A stretch of DNA of 64,000 nucleotides from Stutzerimonas stutzeri SDM-LAC (GTDB taxonomy: Bacteria > Pseudomonadota > Gammaproteobacteria > Pseudomonadales > Pseudomonadaceae): positions 1 through 64,000 of the forward strand of contig NZ_AGSX01000131.1 in the NCBI RefSeq assembly GCF_000235745.1. The letters run 5' to 3'. Both the position numbers and the translations under genes were made by a program. Positions 28,240 to 37,310 of this stretch are shown here, one piece after another. Positions within the stretch are counted from its first letter, which is position 1; each line of letters begins with the position of its first letter. The notes under the pieces were generated by a model. It was not told the DNA's origin, did no database searches, and worked only from the letters and a program-made list of their open reading frames with translations.

Positions 28240-29001
28240 TCAAGATTCCTGTTTGGCTGGGCTGGCTTTCTGCCTGGCGCTTTTTTCCCGCAGGAAGGCA
28301 GGCACGATATACACCGCATCTGCCCAATAGCGTTTGGCCAGCCTGCGGGGCTCCATGCACATGCGATGCAGCCATTCGAGTTTGTATTCGCGCATCCACT
28401 TTGGGGCTCGCTTAATCGTACCCGTCGCAAACGAAATGGAGGCGCCGATACTGAAACCCATACCGGTGCGCTCATACGGTTGTGTCGCTGCAGCCAGGAC
28501 CTCACCGCGTGGCGTACCCACCGCGTACAGAACCAATTCCGACGGATTTTCGCGAACGAATTGCAAGCAACGCTGCACTTCTTCCGGCTTTTTTATAAAG
28601 CCCATCGGTGGGTTGTAGTGATACAGAGAGATGCCGGGATAAAGCGCTCTGAGTTTGTCGGCTTCGGATTTCGCTGAACCGATCAGGACAATTCGCAGCC
28701 GGTCCCGGTCTGCCCATTTGAGCAGGTCGAGCGTTAGATCGCTGCCGGGAATAGCTTCATCCAGATGGACGCCCAGACGACTTAACAGCGACACCAGGAT
28801 GCGGCTGTCACACAGTCTCCAGCGCGCCTTGAAATAAGCGTCACGCAGCTGTTCGTCATGTTCCAGTTGAACGAGATGGTCAACATTCGGCGTCACCACA
28901 AACGAATAGGGTTGCTTGACTCCCTCGCGTATGCAGGTCAATAAAGTCTTCTTATTGCCGGAATAGAAATCTATTCCGAACGCAGTAGTATCACTCGACA
29001 C
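28240..29001 (-). CDS. WecG/TagA/CpsF family glycosyltransferase
   Basis: A 253-residue GT26-family transferase with no membrane helix. Diagnostic segments are SFVVTPNVDHLVQLEHDEQL near residue 35, the Asp at CDSRILVSLLSRLG, and the C-terminal basic membrane-binding region GTIKRAPKWMREYKLEWLHR. The start is a GTG at 29001, inside the end of the GT2 gene (11-bp overlap), with GGGAG 9 nt upstream. GT26 enzymes add N-acetylmannosamine(uronate) or a related sugar to a lipid-linked acceptor. Here it probably adds the second or third sugar; the exact donor is unknown. Confidence 0.88.
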   Translation of the reverse strand: MSSDTTAFGIDFYSGNKKTLLTCIREGVKQPYSFVVTPNVDHLVQLEHDEQLRDAYFKARWRLCDSRILVSLLSRLGVHLDEAIPGSDLTLDLLKWADRDRLRIVLIGSAKSEADKLRALYPGISLYHYNPPMGFIKKPEEVQRCLQFVRENPSELVLYAVGTPRGEVLAAATQPYERTGMGFSIGASISFATGTIKRAPKWMREYKLEWLHRMCMEPRRLAKRYWADAVYIVPAFLREKSARQKASPAKQES

Positions 29002-29875
29002 TCATTGCTACTCCCTTGAAGGCGCCCTTGATACCTGACCAGGCGAGGGTGGGATTTTTGTATTCCTTGATGGTTGTAACAGCCGAAAGCAGAAACGCGG
29101 AGACGACAGCGAATGCCGGGCCGTAGAAACGCTTGTTGAAACGGGTAGCTGCACGGTTGCGGTAGTAGTGATAAAACGCCGAGCGATTGCCCAGACTGAG
29201 TGAACCGTAGTGATAGAGGCGACTTTCAGCGATCACGCTCGTTGAAATACCAAAGCGTCTCGCACGGTATTGCCAATCCACCTCTTCGAAATACATGAAG
29301 TAATCTTCATCCATCAAACCGATTTCTTCAGTCAAAGCGGCCGAAAAAGCCAGGCTGCAGCCCATGATGTAATCAGGCGTGTGTTGTGGATTTTGCCGCT
29401 GAGAGGCTTCGATGCTCTGATCTTTTCCGAGTAGTCGAGCCTTGCCTAGGATCGGGTAGAGCTTGCCGCCGCCGTAGCACTCCAGGCGACCTGTATCGGC
29501 ACTCAATACGAGCGAGCCGACGAACTGACGGTCGTTGCGCTGCAATGCCGCCAACAACGGTGAGAAGGCATCACTGTCTACATAAGTATCGTTATTGATA
29601 ACCCAGAAATACTCGGGTTGCAGATGCTCCATGGCCCAGCGCAACCCATAATTGTTGCCGCCTGCATAACCGCTGTTTTCTGGATTACAAAGCAGCGTCA
29701 CATTTGAATAAGCTTTTTCATCGCGCCAATTTTGAAGGGCGATGGCTGAGCCGTCCTGCGAATCATTGTCGATGATGACGATATGGCCAATCGTCGCGCA
29801 ATATTCGAGCAGGCTTTCAGCGCAGCTGATCGTTTCAGTAGCAGCTTTGTAGTTGAGAATAAGTGCGACGTTCAT
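28991..29875 (-). CDS. Glycosyltransferase family 2, rhamnosyltransferase-like
   Basis: A 294-residue GT-A enzyme beginning MNVALILNYKAATETISCAE. It has VIIDNDSQDGSA, the Asn/Asp-rich GYAGGNNYGLRWA stretch and the metal-binding INNDTYVDSD (NND in place of DxD), all typical of the WbbL/rhamnosyltransferase group. The acceptor-site motif FMYFEEVDWQYRARRFG follows. GGAACGAG precedes the start, which lies 41 bp inside the wzy 3' end. A C-terminal hydrophobic stretch may hold it to the membrane. With Gmd-Rmd in the cluster, GDP-D-rhamnose is a possible donor. The gene is AT-richer than its surroundings. Confidence 0.85.
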   Translation of the reverse strand: MNVALILNYKAATETISCAESLLEYCATIGHIVIIDNDSQDGSAIALQNWRDEKAYSNVTLLCNPENSGYAGGNNYGLRWAMEHLQPEYFWVINNDTYVDSDAFSPLLAALQRNDRQFVGSLVLSADTGRLECYGGGKLYPILGKARLLGKDQSIEASQRQNPQHTPDYIMGCSLAFSAALTEEIGLMDEDYFMYFEEVDWQYRARRFGISTSVIAESRLYHYGSLSLGNRSAFYHYYRNRAATRFNKRFYGPAFAVVSAFLLSAVTTIKEYKNPTLAWSGIKGAFKGVAMSVE

Positions 29876-31091
29876 GTACTCGTTCCTTGCTGCGAAGATG
29901 GCGTGCCCGTAGAGCATGTAGTACGAAAAGCATACAAATAACTGGTTGCGTATATTCGAACAGGCCGTTAAGTGGCCATATCACAAAGAAGGCCAGCATC
30001 ACCGCATAGGTGAACTCCATATCCGCGTTAATGCTGCGGGCAATCCGCCGATAGATGAACAGCGTCAGCGGAACCAGAAGGAAAGTTAGAAAACCGAAAC
30101 GGAACAGTGTGCCAATGATGCCGATATCGGAAAGAAAGAAGTGTTCGCCGAAGTAGGGAATGAAACCGTCCTGCCACATCAGCGACAGGGACCCGCTGGG
30201 GAGCCAGTTAACCAGGCTCAAATGGCTGAACACGGATGCGATCGTATGCGGCCGCACCCCATCCTCGAGGTCACCGTCCAGACTGTTCTCGTAAAACTCG
30301 ACGTTCAGACCGAGGACGTCGAGTAGTTCCGGATAAAAAAACAGCGGTGACAACAACACGCAAAGAGAGGCGGCCCAGATAATGGCCTTGGCCCGCAGCG
30401 AAAACAATGTGAATGCCAGGCATAGCACGATCAATTGGCGAGTCTGCGTTGCGAACACCAAGGTCAGCAACAGTAGGGCTGCGATAACGAGATAAAATAC
30501 TCGCTGCCGTTCTTCGCCATTGATTGGCGACTTGCCTCTTGCCCAGACCTGAATGCAATAGAAATACGCAAAACAGATCAGAAACGGCCCTATGGACGAA
30601 CGGTCCGGGCGGTCCCATGAGGTTTGCTCCTCACGCAAATCCGGAACCAGCCCAAACTTGAAACCCCAGGACAGGGCTATAGCGATCAATGCGGCGTAGA
30701 TTAATGCATGCTCGAACTGGCGCGTGCTGACGTACTTGGTGAGCAATAGCAGCGGTACGAAACCGAATGTAAAAAGAATTCGGCGCTCTTCGATCAAACC
30801 GTAAGTGATGGGCTGGCCAAAGGTATAAAACGAAAAGATCGCCGGTAGTATGGTGAATACGAAAACGCTGTAAAACGCGTAATACATCAGGATGCGGAAC
30901 TCTCTGGATGATTCTTCAGTACTGGCAAGAATCAACAGAAGCGAGAATCCCAAGCTTACAGCCAGATAGGCTTCGTTCAAAAACTTGAAGCCGATCGGGT
31001 TGTGCGTACTGTCCCCGAACACCGAAAAGTGCAGGACAATCGCCAGCACGGTCAACGGCAAAAAGAAAAATTTTGAGCTGATGTTTGTCAT
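29835..31091 (-). CDS. Wzy-like polysaccharide polymerase
   Basis: A 418-residue polytopic protein with about ten membrane helices and a large hydrophilic loop around residues 260-310 (EFYENSLDGDLEDGVRPHT). That layout, the poor sequence conservation and the position in the cluster fit a Wzy or O-antigen ligase-like polymerase. A flippase would have more evenly spaced helices and no such loop. The ATG at 31091 has AAGGA 8 nt upstream, within the loop of a small hairpin. The region has near 47-50 % GC, lower than flanking genes, a sign of transfer. Which linkage it makes cannot be said. Confidence 0.7.
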   Translation of the reverse strand: MTNISSKFFFLPLTVLAIVLHFSVFGDSTHNPIGFKFLNEAYLAVSLGFSLLLILASTEESSREFRILMYYAFYSVFVFTILPAIFSFYTFGQPITYGLIEERRILFTFGFVPLLLLTKYVSTRQFEHALIYAALIAIALSWGFKFGLVPDLREEQTSWDRPDRSSIGPFLICFAYFYCIQVWARGKSPINGEERQRVFYLVIAALLLLTLVFATQTRQLIVLCLAFTLFSLRAKAIIWAASLCVLLSPLFFYPELLDVLGLNVEFYENSLDGDLEDGVRPHTIASVFSHLSLVNWLPSGSLSLMWQDGFIPYFGEHFFLSDIGIIGTLFRFGFLTFLLVPLTLFIYRRIARSINADMEFTYAVMLAFFVIWPLNGLFEYTQPVICMLFVLHALRARHLRSKERVHERRTYSQLQSCY

Positions 31092-31447
31092 CACCTGAGT
31101 CCTTAGGTGCATTCCATTCCAGATTAACTACGTCGCAACAAACTCAAGCTTTAGCATTGCCATATCGTTGCCTTCGGTGCGTCGTCACTCTGTGAATCGC
31201 TGACCGCCTAAGCGCCTTAATCAATCCGAATCCGGTAATGAGCCTGTAAAGAACCGGTTTCGATAGCCGCTAGGTCATTTGAGTTCCGCACGCATTAAGC
31301 CGCTCGATGGATGGTCAAATTTGGACAAGCAACTGCGGGCAGGGTTGCGTAAATTTTTCGGGTTTCGCTGAAATCTTTCCGAACAGCTTCACATTGTTGA
31401 GTAGGGGCGATGCCGACAGCTGCAGCCAGCGAGGCAAAGGAGCCTTT
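31092..31447. other. 356-bp stretch between the GH5 gene and wzy
   Basis: No frame in either strand looks like a gene. It probably holds a second promoter for the wzy-GT2-wecG-gmd-rmd part. CACCT/AGGTG (31090-31107) forms a 5-bp stem whose loop contains the wzy Shine-Dalgarno. No U-tailed hairpin was found. Confidence 0.5.
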
Positions 31448-32515
31448 TCAACGTTGCTGCTTAGGGCCGTATTCCGTGCAGCTATTGGAAATGTGCTTTT
31501 GCAGAAGCTCCATCTGAGGTCTGTCCTTTCCATCGACGGGTTCGACAGCCAACACGTATTTGCCCCAGCCCGGACCGCCAGCCCAGTAAGCGCTTGGCAT
31601 GCAGTTTTCGTTGAGGTAGTCGAGGAGGTTGTCCATGGCGACCAGCATTGACTCTGAGTGCCCAGGTACACCGTACTCGCCGAGGAAACCCTTCAGGTTG
31701 TTTTCCTTTAGCCATTCGACGAACGGGCGAACGCGCTCAACGCCCAACATTGGATCGACCACTTCGTCTTTTGCATAACGCCCTGAAAAATCCTTATCGA
31801 GGTATAGGTGGCCCTCGTAAATTATCTTGTCTGCGGGATCGTTGATAAGAAAGTCTTCATTGACGTAACGCCAGTGAAAGGTGCTCGCCCAGCGATCGCC
31901 TTCGACGAAGATCAAACTGTCCATGTCCACTTGGCGGATGGCGTCGACGGCCGCCTGGGCCGCAGCGGGCCACAGCCCGTCAGTGGAGTGGGGCTCGTTC
32001 ATGATGTCGTAGCCCAACAGCGCGGGATGGTCTTTGAATTCCTTTGCAAGCTTGCGCCAGACAGTTGCGTAGGCTTCGTAAGGCACCTGCGGTGATCCGA
32101 TCAACTTGCCTTTGTAGCGGGCGTAGTTGTGCATATCCAGGATAACCTGCTGGTCATGTTTGGCGGCGAAGTCGAGGGTTCGCCGGAGTAGCCGCATTTG
32201 ATCGAAATTGACGCCCTTATATAGATCATGTTGCAGGCGTTCCCAGATGAACGGAAACCGAATCAGGCGAATATTCTTGCTTGCATAATATTCGAAGTAC
32301 TTTTCTTCCGGATAAAAGTAGTTCGTGCCGACTTTGCCTGGTGTGATGTGCGGAGCGAAGTTCGCACCCGACATATTGATGCCAATCAAGTCGATGCCTG
32401 TGTGTTCGCTGGGCTGAGCTTGTACAAGCGACGCGCAGCCGGCCAGGGTCAAACTGACTACAAGCCTTGCAGTGCGAAACAGCAGAGAAAGGGGGCGACG
32501 TTCCATGATGACCAT
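31448..32515 (-). CDS. Glycoside hydrolase family 5 lipoprotein
   Basis: A 355-residue protein with a lipoprotein signal (SLTLAGCASLVQAQ). The GH5 fold is indicated by IRLIRFPFIWERLQ, the DMHNYARYKGK strand, the acid/base Glu in LLGYDIMNEPHS and the nucleophile Glu in GFLGEYGVPGHS, and WAGGPGWGKY near the C-terminus. GH5 enzymes cut beta-linked glucans or mannans. Hydrolases inside synthesis operons (BcsZ, PslG) trim polymer or clear misdirected chains, and that role is likely here. The start is uncertain: ATG at 32515 has AGGAG 3 nt away, and ATG at 32506 is 12 nt away. Confidence 0.88.
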   Translation of the reverse strand: MVIMERRPLSLLFRTARLVVSLTLAGCASLVQAQPSEHTGIDLIGINMSGANFAPHITPGKVGTNYFYPEEKYFEYYASKNIRLIRFPFIWERLQHDLYKGVNFDQMRLLRRTLDFAAKHDQQVILDMHNYARYKGKLIGSPQVPYEAYATVWRKLAKEFKDHPALLGYDIMNEPHSTDGLWPAAAQAAVDAIRQVDMDSLIFVEGDRWASTFHWRYVNEDFLINDPADKIIYEGHLYLDKDFSGRYAKDEVVDPMLGVERVRPFVEWLKENNLKGFLGEYGVPGHSESMLVAMDNLLDYLNENCMPSAYWAGGPGWGKYVLAVEPVDGKDRPQMELLQKHISNSCTEYGPKQQR

Positions 32516-32675
32516 TATCTCCTAAGGATCGCTGTCAACTCGGCGGCTTATTTGATATTCAGCCGGTTGCATAATGCGAACCGCTCCCCTGTGTTATCGG
32601 GAGAACGGCTCGGTTAGCAGCATGGGGTGATTTGCAGAGTGAAAAGTGTGTTGATACTTACAAGCCAAGCACACG

Positions 32676-34886
32676 TTACTTGCTCTGGTACTCGTACTGG
32701 TAATAACCGTACTCGCTATAAGTTGACGCCTTGCGTATGACGGCATTGAAGATAACGCCCTTGACCAAGAGCCCGTTCTGCTCAAGGCGTCGTTTGGCGA
32801 ACTCGATTTCCTTCACGCCGTTCAGTCCGTAGCGCGTCACCATTAGGGTGGTGCCGGCCTGGCTGCCGACCAGTGCGGCGTCGGTTACGGCCAGGATCGG
32901 TGGAGTATCGAAAATGACCAGGTCGTACATGCCGCTGATCTCTTTGACGAAGCGCGAGAAGTTCTCGTGCATCAGCAGCTCCGATGGGTTTGGCGGTAGC
33001 TGGCCGTGGGTGATCACATGCAGATTGTTCAGCTGGGTTTTCTGAATGGCATCGAACAGTGTGATTCGGCCTGACAGGATGTCGGAGAGGCCTTTCTCAC
33101 CCTGGCAGCGCATGACCTTGTGCAGATAGCCTTTGCGCATGTCGGCGTCGATCAGCAGCACCTTCTTGCCAGACTGCGCGATGACGGCCGCAAGGTTGCT
33201 GGTCACGAATGACTTGCCCACTGCTGGGCTTGGTCCAGTGATCATGAGGATGTTGTTTTTTGCTTCGATCATCGCGAAGTGCAAGCTGGTACGCAGGCTG
33301 CGCATCGCTTCGGTCGCAAGGTCGGCTGGATCATTGATCGAAAGCAGATACGAAGCGCTGCTCTTGTCCCGCTTGAAATTGGCCAGACGTTTTTCCAGTA
33401 ATCCCTGCTTCTCGCTGAACGGAATCGCTGCGTACACAGGGATACCTACGCGCTCGATCTCTTCAGGATTTTCGACGCCACGCTTCAGTGCTTCACGAAC
33501 ATATACGAAGGCGACTGCAAGAATTCCGCCAAGCAGCGTAGCGACAATGACGATCAACGGCTTGTTGGGTTTGATCGGCTCGTCGATATCGGCCGCAGCG
33601 TGGTCAACGATACGAACGTTGCCCACTGTCCCCGCACGGATGATATCCAGCTCCTGCGTCTTGTTCAGCAGCATCGAGTAGGTATCGGAGGACACCTCGA
33701 CATCGCGGTTCAGGCGCAACAGCTCCTGCTGAGTGGACGGCAGGGTGCCAATCTGCTTCTCCAGTTCAGCTTTTTGCGCTTGCAACTGATTGATCTGGTT
33801 CATCAGCGCCTGGAAATTAGGATGCTGACGGGTGAACCGGCTCTCCATCTCGGTGCGCTTGAGGTTCTGCTCGGAAATCTGGCTTTCCAGGTCCACGATA
33901 CGGTCGAGTACCGACTGGGTTTCCGCGGAGATGTCCACCGAGCGGTTGCCGGTTTGGAATTCGTTCAGTGCTGTTTGAGCGGCATCGAGCTTCTGGCGGA
34001 CCTCAGGTACCTGCTCGCTCAGGAATTCAAGGCTTTGGGTCGCTTCGGCCGCATTGCGCGCAATGTTCTGATCGACGTAGCGCTGGGCCACGGCCTCAAG
34101 CACCTTGACCGCTTTTTCTGGATCGGTGCCCTCGAGCGTCACATTGAGGATGCCCGACTGCTTGCCGCGCTCACCGGCGTTCAGGCGATTCTGGTACTCC
34201 TCTGTGGTGGCATAGGTGCGGTTCTTGATCACGGTAAACGTAGTGCCTGGCCGTGCATTCATCTCCGCCACGGTGATGCCGTAATCCTGGGTCTCGATCG
34301 GCTCGCCGATGACGCCTTGAACGACCACTTCGCCATCGGTGTCACGCAGGATGAAGCCGTTGTTTTCGGCAGCTTCCAGCGTCAGTTCCTCGCCATGCAT
34401 CTTGTCCGGCACGATCAGCTGCGTGACTCGCAGCGACTCGCCGCCCCAGGCGTAGGATTCGAAACCTTCCGGATACCAGCCCAGCTCACCTTCCTCAGTG
34501 GGCTCGAATCGACGAAAGATATAACCGCCGATCACAGGGAAATGATGAGGCTCGATGATGATGTCAAGGTTCAGGTCCTGGACCGCTCCGCCGACCACCG
34601 AGCGCGACTTGAGCAGGGCGATCTCGGTCTGGGCCGGCGAAACGGCTGGCGCGGTGCCGACCACATCGGTGAGGCTGGGCAGGCCGCCTTTCGGCTGGAT
34701 TTGAATCATTGCGCTGGCCAGGTACACCGGCGTCGCGAGCAGGGCGTAGGCAACACCCAGCGCGGCGAAAAACCCCGTGATGGTGAGTATCAGCGCGCGA
34801 TTGTTGAGAAACGTGTCAAAGAGGTGGGCCAAGTCAATGTCTTTGGCCTCTTTTGTTTCATAGATGGGTCGGGGCATGGTGGTCAT
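32676..34886 (-). CDS. wzc: Wzc-like polysaccharide co-polymerase with tyrosine kinase domain
   Basis: A 736-residue protein. It has an N-terminal Wzz domain with a membrane helix at about 32-53, a long coiled-coil periplasmic region (about 280-415), a second membrane helix near 455 (with the PxxP-like DEPIKPNKPLIVIVAT) and a BY-kinase domain. The kinase has Walker A GPSPAVGKSFVTSN near residue 550, Walker A' VLLIDADMRKG and Walker B DLVIFDTPP. The C-terminus is a tyrosine cluster (six Tyr in the last 15 residues). It controls chain length and export with Wza, and its phosphorylation state is set by Wzb encoded 15 bp upstream. Confidence 0.95.
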   Translation of the reverse strand: MTTMPRPIYETKEAKDIDLAHLFDTFLNNRALILTITGFFAALGVAYALLATPVYLASAMIQIQPKGGLPSLTDVVGTAPAVSPAQTEIALLKSRSVVGGAVQDLNLDIIIEPHHFPVIGGYIFRRFEPTEEGELGWYPEGFESYAWGGESLRVTQLIVPDKMHGEELTLEAAENNGFILRDTDGEVVVQGVIGEPIETQDYGITVAEMNARPGTTFTVIKNRTYATTEEYQNRLNAGERGKQSGILNVTLEGTDPEKAVKVLEAVAQRYVDQNIARNAAEATQSLEFLSEQVPEVRQKLDAAQTALNEFQTGNRSVDISAETQSVLDRIVDLESQISEQNLKRTEMESRFTRQHPNFQALMNQINQLQAQKAELEKQIGTLPSTQQELLRLNRDVEVSSDTYSMLLNKTQELDIIRAGTVGNVRIVDHAAADIDEPIKPNKPLIVIVATLLGGILAVAFVYVREALKRGVENPEEIERVGIPVYAAIPFSEKQGLLEKRLANFKRDKSSASYLLSINDPADLATEAMRSLRTSLHFAMIEAKNNILMITGPSPAVGKSFVTSNLAAVIAQSGKKVLLIDADMRKGYLHKVMRCQGEKGLSDILSGRITLFDAIQKTQLNNLHVITHGQLPPNPSELLMHENFSRFVKEISGMYDLVIFDTPPILAVTDAALVGSQAGTTLMVTRYGLNGVKEIEFAKRRLEQNGLLVKGVIFNAVIRKASTYSEYGYYQYEYQSK

Positions 34887-34901
34887 TGAAGTTCCTTCTT
34901 C

Positions 34902-35339
34902 TTATTTCAGGTAAGGAAGCCAGCTTTCGACGGACTGGGTCAGAAGGCTGTGAACATGTTCGAATGCGGGCTTGGACTGGCGGTAGGGATCAGGGATTTC
35001 CGTATCGTCCAGCCATTTACCCAGCAGGAAGGTCTTGCCATGTACTTCGGGTGCAATCTGACGAATGTGGTGGATGTGGCTCTGCTCCATCACAAGGATC
35101 AGGTCTGCGCGATGCAGCATCTCGCTATCGACCTGACGCGCACGGTGGGCCGTATGTTCTATTCCGTGGTCGTTAAGCACCTCATGTGCAGTCTTGTCCA
35201 TTGGGTTGCCTACTAAGGCACCTATGCCTGCCGAACTGATCGTCAGGCCTTTGTTCTCGAGTTTGTGGGTTAACAACGCTTCGGCTGCGGGGCTTCTGCA
35301 GATGTTGCCCACACAGACGATCAATATGTTCTGGAACAT
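34902..35339 (-). CDS. wzb: Low-molecular-weight protein-tyrosine phosphatase
   Basis: A 145-residue protein with the P-loop CVGNICRS (C9, R15) and the general-acid Asp in IPDPYRQ near residue 115. It would remove phosphate from the tyrosine cluster of Wzc. The ATG at 35339 is the first with homology to the family; a longer frame upstream has no support. It is separated from wzc by 15 bp and from wcaJ by 158 bp. Confidence 0.94.
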   Translation of the reverse strand: MFQNILIVCVGNICRSPAAEALLTHKLENKGLTISSAGIGALVGNPMDKTAHEVLNDHGIEHTAHRARQVDSEMLHRADLILVMEQSHIHHIRQIAPEVHGKTFLLGKWLDDTEIPDPYRQSKPAFEHVHSLLTQSVESWLPYLK

Positions 35340-35497
35340 TCGCTCAGCCTCGTAGCCCGCGTTTCGTGGGCGAACAGGTGTGCCTGTTGCAGAACGCAAA
35401 TCTGATATTGGCTCGCTTCATTAGTTCAATCTTCCTGCTGCGCTCGCGCATGAATGTGGCTTGGTGCCCGGTTGGAGCTGGTCAATGCGTGTGGCAG

Positions 35498-36934
35498 TCA
35501 GTAAACATCCTTGTTGAGCAGCAGGGCGGGGATGGTTCGGGCCAGGATGTAGATGTCGAACCAGACCGACCAGCGCTCGATGTAGTCGAGGTCGTACTCG
35601 ACGCGCTTCTCGATCTTCTCCACGGTGTCGGTCTCGCCACGGTAGCCATTGATCTGCGCCCAGCCGGTGATGCCCGGCTTGACGCGGTGGCGTGCGGAGT
35701 ATTCCGATACGGCGTCCTCGAACAGCACGCCTGCGGCCTTGGTCGCGGTTGCATGGGGGCGAGGGCCGACCATGGACATGCTGCCGAGGAACACGTTGAG
35801 CAACTGTGGCAGCTCGTCGAGGCTGGTTTTGCGAATGAAACGACCCACTCGGGTGATGCGGTCATCGTTGCGCGTTGTTTGCCGTTCGGCATTGGCATCT
35901 GACTTGGCGTGGTACATCGAGCGGAACTTGAACACTTCGATCAGTCGGTTGTTGTAGCCGTAGCGCTTCTGTTTAAACAACACCGGACCGGGTGAATCGA
36001 GCTTGATTGCCAACGCAAGCAGCAGCATGACCGGGGCGGCGGCCAGCAGCGCCAGGCTGGAGAGCGTGATGTCTTCGATGCGCTTGAACATCGGTGACCA
36101 GCCACGTAGCGGCAGGTCGGAGGCAATCAGCGTCGGCAGCCCGCCCACTTCGGTGATGCGCTTGTTCGCATGGCGGAAGGCGACCATGTCCGGCACCAGC
36201 AAGACGTTGACCGGAAGTCTGCGCAACTCATTGATCAGCTGGCCGATACGGCTGTCTGCAAACCAGGGCAGGGCAACCAGCACCTGGGTCACCTTTTCCT
36301 CGCGGATCATCTGCTCCAGATCGCGCGTGTTGCCCAACAGCGGCAGATCCGCCAGGGTGTTCGGGAGTCGCTCGAGGCGGTCATCGATAAAGCCGAGCAC
36401 GCCCGTGCGGATATCGCGGTGATGAGCCAGATACTCGGCAACCCGTACACCGTTGTCGGTACCGCCAAGGATGACTGCATTCTGCAGATACACGCCTTTT
36501 GCCATCAGGCGGCGGAACAGCGCCAGCATCATCAGTCGCTCGGCGCCGAACAGGATGCCACTGGCAATGAACCAGAAGGTCAGGTGTTTGGCTTCCAGGT
36601 AGCCGAACATGCCCAGGCCCTGGTGCATGAAGATCATCAGGCTGAAAGCCGCGGCCCAGGCGACCATCATGGTGCGAAAACGTAGCAGTGTGCTGAACAC
36701 TTCCTCGCTATAGATGCCGACCGACTGGAAGATCACGACGCTGATTACGCCGAAGAACATCAGGAAGGTGCTGAATGTGCCTCCGCCTGCCGGTAGGTCG
36801 AGGGGCAGGAACAGCAACAACAGAACGCCCGGCAGTACTGCGGTCAGCCCGTGGATCAGACGGATGCTGGCAAGAAAGTAATCTACGAAACTGGGGTGGG
36901 CGTACTCAAGGGTTCCAACGGACTGTAAGCGCAT
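35498..36934 (-). CDS. wcaJ: Undecaprenyl-phosphate sugar-phosphate transferase, WcaJ/WbaP type
   Basis: A 478-residue membrane protein: four or five N-terminal helices, a Rossmann-like central domain (AVILGGTDNGVRVAEYL onward) and the C-terminal bacterial sugar transferase domain from about residue 285. The latter contains SPGPVLFKQKRYGYNNRLIE, FKFRSMYHAK, TSLDELPQLLNVFLGSMSMV and VKPGITGWAQING, with the catalytic Asp-Glu. It starts the repeat unit by moving hexose-1-phosphate (glucose or galactose) to the lipid carrier. AGGAG precedes the ATG. It is the first gene of the leftward cluster, with a possible AlgU promoter upstream. Confidence 0.94.
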   Translation of the reverse strand: MRLQSVGTLEYAHPSFVDYFLASIRLIHGLTAVLPGVLLLLFLPLDLPAGGGTFSTFLMFFGVISVVIFQSVGIYSEEVFSTLLRFRTMMVAWAAAFSLMIFMHQGLGMFGYLEAKHLTFWFIASGILFGAERLMMLALFRRLMAKGVYLQNAVILGGTDNGVRVAEYLAHHRDIRTGVLGFIDDRLERLPNTLADLPLLGNTRDLEQMIREEKVTQVLVALPWFADSRIGQLINELRRLPVNVLLVPDMVAFRHANKRITEVGGLPTLIASDLPLRGWSPMFKRIEDITLSSLALLAAAPVMLLLALAIKLDSPGPVLFKQKRYGYNNRLIEVFKFRSMYHAKSDANAERQTTRNDDRITRVGRFIRKTSLDELPQLLNVFLGSMSMVGPRPHATATKAAGVLFEDAVSEYSARHRVKPGITGWAQINGYRGETDTVEKIEKRVEYDLDYIERWSVWFDIYILARTIPALLLNKDVY

Positions 36935-37040
36935 ACAAGGCTCCTTCCTATGGCTATTGCTAGCTCAATACTCGTTTTGATCGCCGCGATCCGCGGTTCT
37001 GATGGCAGGCCGCTATCGCAACCTTTACCTGGACAAGTGC

Positions 37041-37067
37041 TCGGACCGCCTTGCGGGAAATGAGTTC
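37041..37067 (-). promoter_or_regulatory. AlgU (sigma-22) like promoter of the exopolysaccharide cluster
   Basis: On the minus strand GAACTC, a 16-bp spacer and TCCGA match the AlgU consensus (GAACTT-N16/17-TCTGA) with one mismatch in each element. It lies 106 bp upstream of the wcaJ start. Confidence 0.4.
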
Positions 37068-37185
37068 ACAGAAACCATGGAAAGACCCGATCGCTCCGAA
37101 AGGATTAAATGCCTCTCGCAAGTGATTGATATGTAAATAATAAATCGGTTATGGCGGGTTTCCGGCAGGGTGTTCCATCGCTGTT

Positions 37186-37210
37186 CGCTGACCGATGGTC
37201 AGCGTTTTGC
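37186..37210 (+). terminator. Hairpin with short U-run in the wcaJ-yegS intergenic region
   Basis: CGCTGACC (37186-37193), loop GAT, GGTCAGCG (37197-37204), then TTTTGC. It has the form of a weak intrinsic terminator on the plus strand, yet no plus-strand gene precedes it. It may end a small RNA or be a leader structure or operator of yegS. Confidence 0.4.
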
Positions 37211-37310
37211 CTGGGCGACTTAAGTCGGTGCACGCTTTGCTTTTTCACAACTTTATGCGGTGGGAACAGGTCTATCTCGCATATCGAAACGGACGACGGG
37301 AACCATTGGT

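Larger units (their letters stand above)
36935..37310. other. 376-bp divergent region between wcaJ and yegS
   Basis: It contains the AlgU-like promoter at 37041-37067, an AT-rich patch at 37129-37146 and a hairpin at 37186-37204 followed by TTTT on the plus strand. The patch and hairpin may mark regulator binding or a short RNA. No coding frame is seen. Confidence 0.5.

Noticed and set aside
33600-34889. 429-codon open frame on the plus strand opposite wzc
   Set aside because: No homology-like motifs; wzc has a complete domain set and matching codon use. The frame is a shadow of GC-rich DNA.
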